From Cokeromyces recurvatus (lineage: Eukaryota > Mucoromycota > Mucoromycetes > Mucorales > Mucoraceae), in contig NW_026251399.1 in the NCBI RefSeq assembly GCF_025118155.1, positions 310,001-374,000 on the forward strand: 64,000 nucleotides of DNA. The letters run 5' to 3'. Under the pieces are notes generated by a model, which saw only the letters and a list, made by a program, of their open reading frames with translations, was not told the origin of the DNA and ran no database searches. A program made the position numbers and the translations under genes. The number at the start of each line of letters is the position of its first letter. Position 1 is the stretch's first letter. This document shows, piece after piece, positions 58,748 to 64,000 of this stretch.

Positions 58748-61700
58748 CTACAAGCTATTTATAAATTTCATGGCAGGTTTAGCATATTCTATGTACTTTT
58801 GATTTGAATTTGCTACAAGAGATAGTAATGCTTTACATGCTGCAAACTGTAAACGTTTATCCTCTATTAAAAAAATAAAATTATAAATTTTATACTTCAT
58901 TTTAAAATAAACACATAAGCCTATTTTACCTAGTTCGATTGAGGCACCCATTTCAATGATTTGAACTAAAGTGTTAATAAGTATTAAAACTCCTGGTTCA
59001 TCTTTCTTGTTTTTCTCTTTAGAGACACCTAAAGATCCTAACACACCTATACATTTATTATACACATATTAGATATATATATATGTATATAAAAAAGACG
59101 GATAGAAAAAGAGAGAAAAACAACAACAACAATACCTAATAATTCTATACAAATAGCATCTGCAACCTTCACACGCAAGAGTGGCCAGAGTTTAGTTCTA
59201 ATAAAGATATCGTATGTTTCTTGCCAGCTACCAATTGTCACAAATGTTATTTCAAGAGACTTTATTAAATTGTATTTAAAGTGCTCAAAAGTAACTAAAG
59301 TAAAAAAAATAAAAAAAAAAGAAATCCTTTAGTCAATTTATTGCTCTCTTTTTTCTTATTATAAAGTGCATTTTATTTATTTATTAATACCTTTATCTAA
59401 CTCATACATCCTCACTACATCTTCTTTCGATAAAAGTTCTAAACTTCTATCCAAAATTTCATTCACTTTAGGAGGAATAGACTTCCATTCGAATAGGCTA
59501 ACAATTTTTTCATATAATTCTTTAACCTATAGAAAAACTCAAAAGATTAGAAATAGTGAACGTGTGTACTTTTCTTTTACGTGTATATAAATTGAATAAA
59601 TAACATAATGGATGCTTACTTGATTGTTCGTATAATACTTTTGCACGACTGTGATTAAACAAGCTTGGAAAGCATCTTCCCAAAGTTTAAAAGAAACAGT
59701 TACCATTTCATTCTCTTGTATCAAAAATACTTCCTTCCATACATATCCCACGTTAACTAAAGCACCAAGTATGTTACTTTGTGGAATTTTCGACTTTAAT
59801 AACTCTGTGATAATTAATCGAAGTTGCTCAGCATCACAATTAACAGATTTGATAATAATAGTTGCAAGTCGAATGTATCGTCTATTATTTAATAAAATAT
59901 GAGCTTTTACGTGCTTTGTTACTATTTAAAAATAAAAACTCTTACAATAAATGACTATCAAGTACTTCGGTTGTTTCATAGTTAAGAATCATATGTGTTA
60001 GTATTTTCATAAATTTTATGTATTCTGAAAACTAGAACAAAAGTAAATCAATAAAAACCAAAACCGAATTATTTTTTTTTATTTCAAGTCCTTCTATCCT
60101 ACTTACATTTACATGACCCATTCTTACAACTAAAAGAGCAAACAACTTTTCATATGAATTCATTCCTGTAAAGACCTCTATAGTCAAGACATCTTCAACG
60201 CCAAATTGTTCAAACTGTACAATTTCAAAATATGGATCAGAACTACAGTTTTTTTGGAAGGTGACTAATTCATTCATAATAGGTTCCGCTTTGTCATTAA
60301 AAAATGAAGCTTCTGGTAATTTTCGCTGATCAAAGCACATGTGTTGAAAATCATACATAATGGGAAAATCAGCTTTTTGTCTCTTGTGCATCGCTTCTTG
60401 AGCAGCAATAACAGAATTTGTAATTTGCGAACTATCACGTTTTTTAGAGGTTTGTCCAGTCTTTTTCGAAGCTACTTCTCTTTTTTGACTAAGGAATTTA
60501 GCTGGATCCCTTGAATTTACAAATTTCATTAATCTGCTCTCTTTACGTTTACCAGCTGCTGCCATTTTACGGCTTGTCGTTGCCGCTGGTAGTGGTGCAT
60601 TTACTGTTGCTATAGAGCGTACTGCAGTTACTGGAGGAGTAGAGGTGTTTGATAAAGACATGGGAATGGAAGTCATAGCTTTACCTCTTTGAGCCCGTTT
60701 ATTAAATTGTTTGCCTGATTCTGTGTTATTGAGAGTAGAAAGTTTAGGCATAATGGCATCAAGTGGTGTTATGGATGCTGTATTGATATTAGGATTAAGT
60801 TGTGAAACAGACATATTTACAGGAGTCTTTTTAGTATCAACATTTGGTATACTACTAGTTGTTTTTGCTGCTGATGGTATAGGTTTTATCGCTTCTGAAG
60901 AGGTGGCATTTGATAGTGCTACTGGTGAACCTATTTGCTTAGGGGAGCTTACAAGTGATGTGTTTGCTGATATAGAACTTTGTACGGCCAATTCCGTAGA
61001 TGCGGTGGCTTCTGCTCTTTCAGTGTCTAATACATGAGTTGGCTCTGATAAAGGAGGAAAAAGTTGTGCTGCAGCATTCTCTAAAGGGCTAGAAATGACA
61101 ATGGAATCATCATCCATATTATTAAGAGATGAAATATACATTGGTGAACCTTCAAGACCATAAGCAGAATCTACAGAGGCTGTATTCATTTTAGCTGCTT
61201 CTAATTCAATATGTAACTTCATCAATTCGTCTCTTAGATGAGCATTTTCTTTTTTGTAATACTTGGCTTCGCCTTGTAATTTGCATAGACGCTGTACGAT
61301 GTCTGCGTTTATAGTAGGAGGAGTTGACTTTACAGATTTTGTTATAGAAGGAGATTTACGAGTTTGAGATGTGATTATTTTGGCTCTAAGTTGTACACAT
61401 TCTTGCTTGACCTTCTCCAATTCTTCATTTATGTTGGCTGTCTCAGTTCGTGCTTGTTGTAGTTGAGCATCTAACTCTTCATTCTTTTTTTCTTTTTCAA
61501 TTTCTAATTGCCGTAATTGCTTCTTTAACTTATTATTTTCAGAATACAATGTATTTTCAGAACTAAGACGTGACTTGAGTTCTGAAATTTGTTTCATATA
61601 TTTATCAATTGCTTGATTCTGGTAGATATCTTTTTGTTTGTTATTCTCTGTTAATAATCGAAGTGAATCTTTAAGATTAGCAATTTCATTTGTTTTATCT

Positions 61701-62550
61701 TGAAGTTTCGATTTTAATTCTTCATTGTCTTCATAAAGCTTATTATTTTGTAATTTCTGTTTTAATTCATCGATTTCTTCTTGTTGTGATTGAGCGTTCA
61801 TGTCATTATTAATGTTGATCTCCATAATGTCTTCTTCTAATTGTTCTTTGGCTGCCTTGGTTTCATTAAGTTCTGATTTTACAACATTTAATTCATTGGT
61901 AAGAGCAACAATTCGTTTATTAAGAGCACTAAGTTCTTCGTTCTTTTTCTTTAAACCTGTATCTGGCTTTCCAGAAAGGGATGAAGCACCCTCTTGATTT
62001 TTCTGAAATTTTACTAATTTTGCTTCAAGTTGATTTATATATGACTGGAAAAAAAAAAAGAGAGAGAAAGAGAAAGAAAAATAATTAGTGTGCATAATGT
62101 AATACATGTATATAAAGGTGCTATATACATGTATATTTTAGTTTTGTATTACTATAGTTACAGTTTTGTTATACAAAGTCTTATTTTTTGCAGCAACGTC
62201 TGCTTTTAATTGTTCAATAAGGGCTTTATCTGATGGTAAAGTTTCACTTGTTTCTGCTTTTTGTTTCCAATAGTCAATTTCTTTCAGAGAGTTGTTATAT
62301 TTAATTTCGTTAGCCTGTGATTGTTGTGTAATCTGTTGCAAATTGGTGTTTAGTGTGTTAATCGTTGTTTTATGTTTTTCCAATTCTAATCGATTTAGCT
62401 TAGATCAAAAGATCCACTTTTAAAAATATATATGTTTGTATACATATATTTTACTTTACCTTCATTAGCTACTTTTAAGCTTTGAAGTATTGTATTAGTT
62501 GCAATTATTCGCTTCTTTAAAGCTTCAATAGTATCTTTATTGAGTTCCAT
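58748..62550 (-). CDS. Large coiled-coil protein with C-terminal helical repeats, 1042 aa, family unassigned
   Basis: Nine exons (62460-62550, 62162-62385, 60107-62044, 59946-60031, 59620-59881, 59391-59526, 59136-59294, 58930-59046, 58748-58863) join in phase. Residues 1-400 are coiled coil (QLEAKLVKFQKN, LKKQLRQLEIEKEKKNEELD). Residues about 400-640 are Ser/Thr/Pro-rich with basic clusters (KRKESRLMKF, SKKTGQTSKKRD), likely disordered and nuclear. The C-terminal 380 residues are alpha-helical with repeat-like pairs (SIPPKVNEILDRSLELLSKED; WPLLRVKVADAICIELLG; RLQFAACKALLSLVANSN). The end is loosely reminiscent of the C-terminal domain of little elongation complex subunit 1 (ICE1), but that is a recalled impression, not a demonstrated match. 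It could be another coiled-coil/ARM-type nuclear protein. Confidence 0.75.
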
Positions 62551-62646
62551 TCTTGTGGGTAAAAATATAACAGGGTTATATATGGTATCTTGTGTTTGAT
62601 GGAGACTCAGCTAAAAGGTAGTTGAAACAAAATTATTCTTAACAGC

Positions 62647-62688
<42 letters not shown>

Positions 62689-64000
62689 ACATATAATCTT
62701 GTCCAATCAAAATGCTTTATGCTAAAAAATATTGTACAGATCAAAGCAACAACAACACTAGTGGATGTAATATATTCCTATCTAATTAATAAAGTTTAAA
62801 GGATTTTCACCCAATATAATCTAGTGTATAAAAAAAAAAGGAAACTCTTTGAAGATCATTACGTGTAATTAACCCTAATAGGATACAAAGAAGAGAGTGA
62901 GCCAGTAAATAAATTAAATATTTACTTTGTGAAAAGAACAAGTTTTACATATAAGCGCTCTATTAAGAAGAGATGCATAAAGATATATGACATTTTTAGA
63001 CCTTTGTAACTGATCATATGGCTTTTATATGTATTCTATTTTATTATGTTGAGTAGAGTGTTACAGTTAATGATATATATATATTTATATATATATATAT
63101 AGAGAGAGAGAGAGAAAAAGAAAGCAACCAACAAGTGAGCATTTGTATTGGCAAGCAAATAGATCTAATACATTCTAGAAATAGTATACAATTCACGTAT
63201 TTATTATATAATGATTAACCTCTTTTGAATGATAGCATACATGCATCTTTAATAATTATGAATTCACAAGTTATTACTTTGCAAGCATATTTTCATACTT
63301 TCAGTAGTATATACAATAAGGCCCTTATACCTTGTATATCACGATTTCAATCTTGCTTTTTTAGCCAAATTTTCTATCGATCTCATAACGAATAATGTAT
63401 ATATTTATCTGACTTAATATGACGACTGCATTGCTTTTATTTTAATTAACTATCTTTTAATTTTACTTTTTTTTATATACTGATAAAGTTAACTTGTATA
63501 TATCACTTTGCTTATTATATTATCTTTTACTGCCCTTGTATTTAGAACACAAATAGATATATCAATCATGCTTACAATGTATATAAAATTGAAGTATACA
63601 TGTGCTCATATATGAAGAGTATAAAAGAATGGAAAGAGGTCAATCATTTAAATGATTCTTAAATAACAAGGAAAGTTTATCCAACACTACCTTCACATAT
63701 TTAATGCATGGCTGATATATGCATTTCTTTTAGAATACCACCTTATTTATTCTTAATTTATCAGGTACCATCTGTACAAAATAAAATTAAAATTTAGACT
63801 GAATCAGGTAATCATTTAATTGGATGAACCAAGAAAAGCTCTCTTTGTGACATTTATGGAAATAAGGGATTCCAGAAAAAAAGGATGTAGCCATCTTTGT
63901 CATACCTTTCCAGAACCTTAAAAAATAAAATAATTATCAATCTACTTGGACCAATTTGGAATGTGAATATAAATAGATATTAAGAGAGAAAAGACTAAAG
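62551..64000. other. Intergenic to the window end, no gene recognised
   Basis: It holds the promoter of the large coiled-coil gene at its left. An A run (about 62649-62685), a TA/GA microsatellite (about 63073-63115) and otherwise featureless AT-rich sequence follow. Stops occur in all frames. Confidence 0.5.

Noticed and set aside
1..64000. CRISPR arrays, bacterial-type operons or ribosome binding sites
   Set aside because: No regularly spaced repeats with unique spacers are present. Spliceosomal introns and eukaryote-specific genes show that this is fungal nuclear DNA.

Overview
The window is nuclear DNA from a filamentous fungus, most likely an early-diverging one of the Mucorales type. 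It is very AT-rich and full of long A/T homopolymers. The genes carry many short GT-AG introns (about 50-100 bp) and micro-exons. The gene set fits this group: a front-end (delta-6-like) desaturase, a Cuf1-type copper-fist regulator, and decayed Fanzor and LINE elements. Species cannot be set from the sequence. Protein identities are by eye; exon joins were checked for reading phase, not against transcripts.

Layout. 1-0.9 kb: 5' part of a Tc1/mariner-like transposase. 1.3-14.7 kb: an acidic hypothetical protein, a membrane-anchored ubiquitin protease (USP30/Ubp16 type), a stand-alone peroxisomal hydratase 2 convergent with a short-chain dehydrogenase, a copper-fist regulator, and an SPX-domain phosphate transporter. 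14.7-20.9 kb: gene-poor, holding a small membrane protein and an intronless thaumatin-like secreted protein. 21-23.9 kb: an SH3-SAM-PH-CH polarity-type scaffold. 25.9-28.7 kb: a TIR-bounded element carrying a decayed Fanzor (eukaryotic TnpB homologue), itself interrupted by a 5'-truncated LINE with target-site duplication. 28.9-37.3 kb: RPL38, a GID8-like LisH-CTLH-CRA protein, a delta-6-type desaturase, a Asp-rich hypothetical, the osmosensor SHO1, and an alpha-arrestin with a PPxY motif. 37.9-39.8 kb: a second TIR-bounded Fanzor locus with two Fanzor copies head to head. 40.6-62.6 kb: a BAR-PH-ArfGAP-ankyrin protein, UFL1 (the UFM1 E3 ligase, unusual for a fungus), a Pgc1-like phosphodiesterase, PRP18, a hypothetical, EXO1, a small coiled-coil protein, a coiled-coil plus W2-domain protein, and a 1042-residue coiled-coil/helical-repeat protein. 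62.6-64 kb: no gene seen.

Most genes are housekeeping and not functionally clustered. Loose themes are lipid metabolism (hydratase 2, desaturase, Pgc1-like enzyme), membrane trafficking and polarity (ArfGAP, arrestin, SH3-SAM-PH-CH, SHO1), and ubiquitin-like systems (USP, GID8-like, UFL1, and the arrestin as a likely Rsp5/NEDD4 adaptor). The most unusual content is the set of three related Fanzor remnants in two elements that share about 70-bp terminal inverted repeats, and a complete-looking UFL1 gene.
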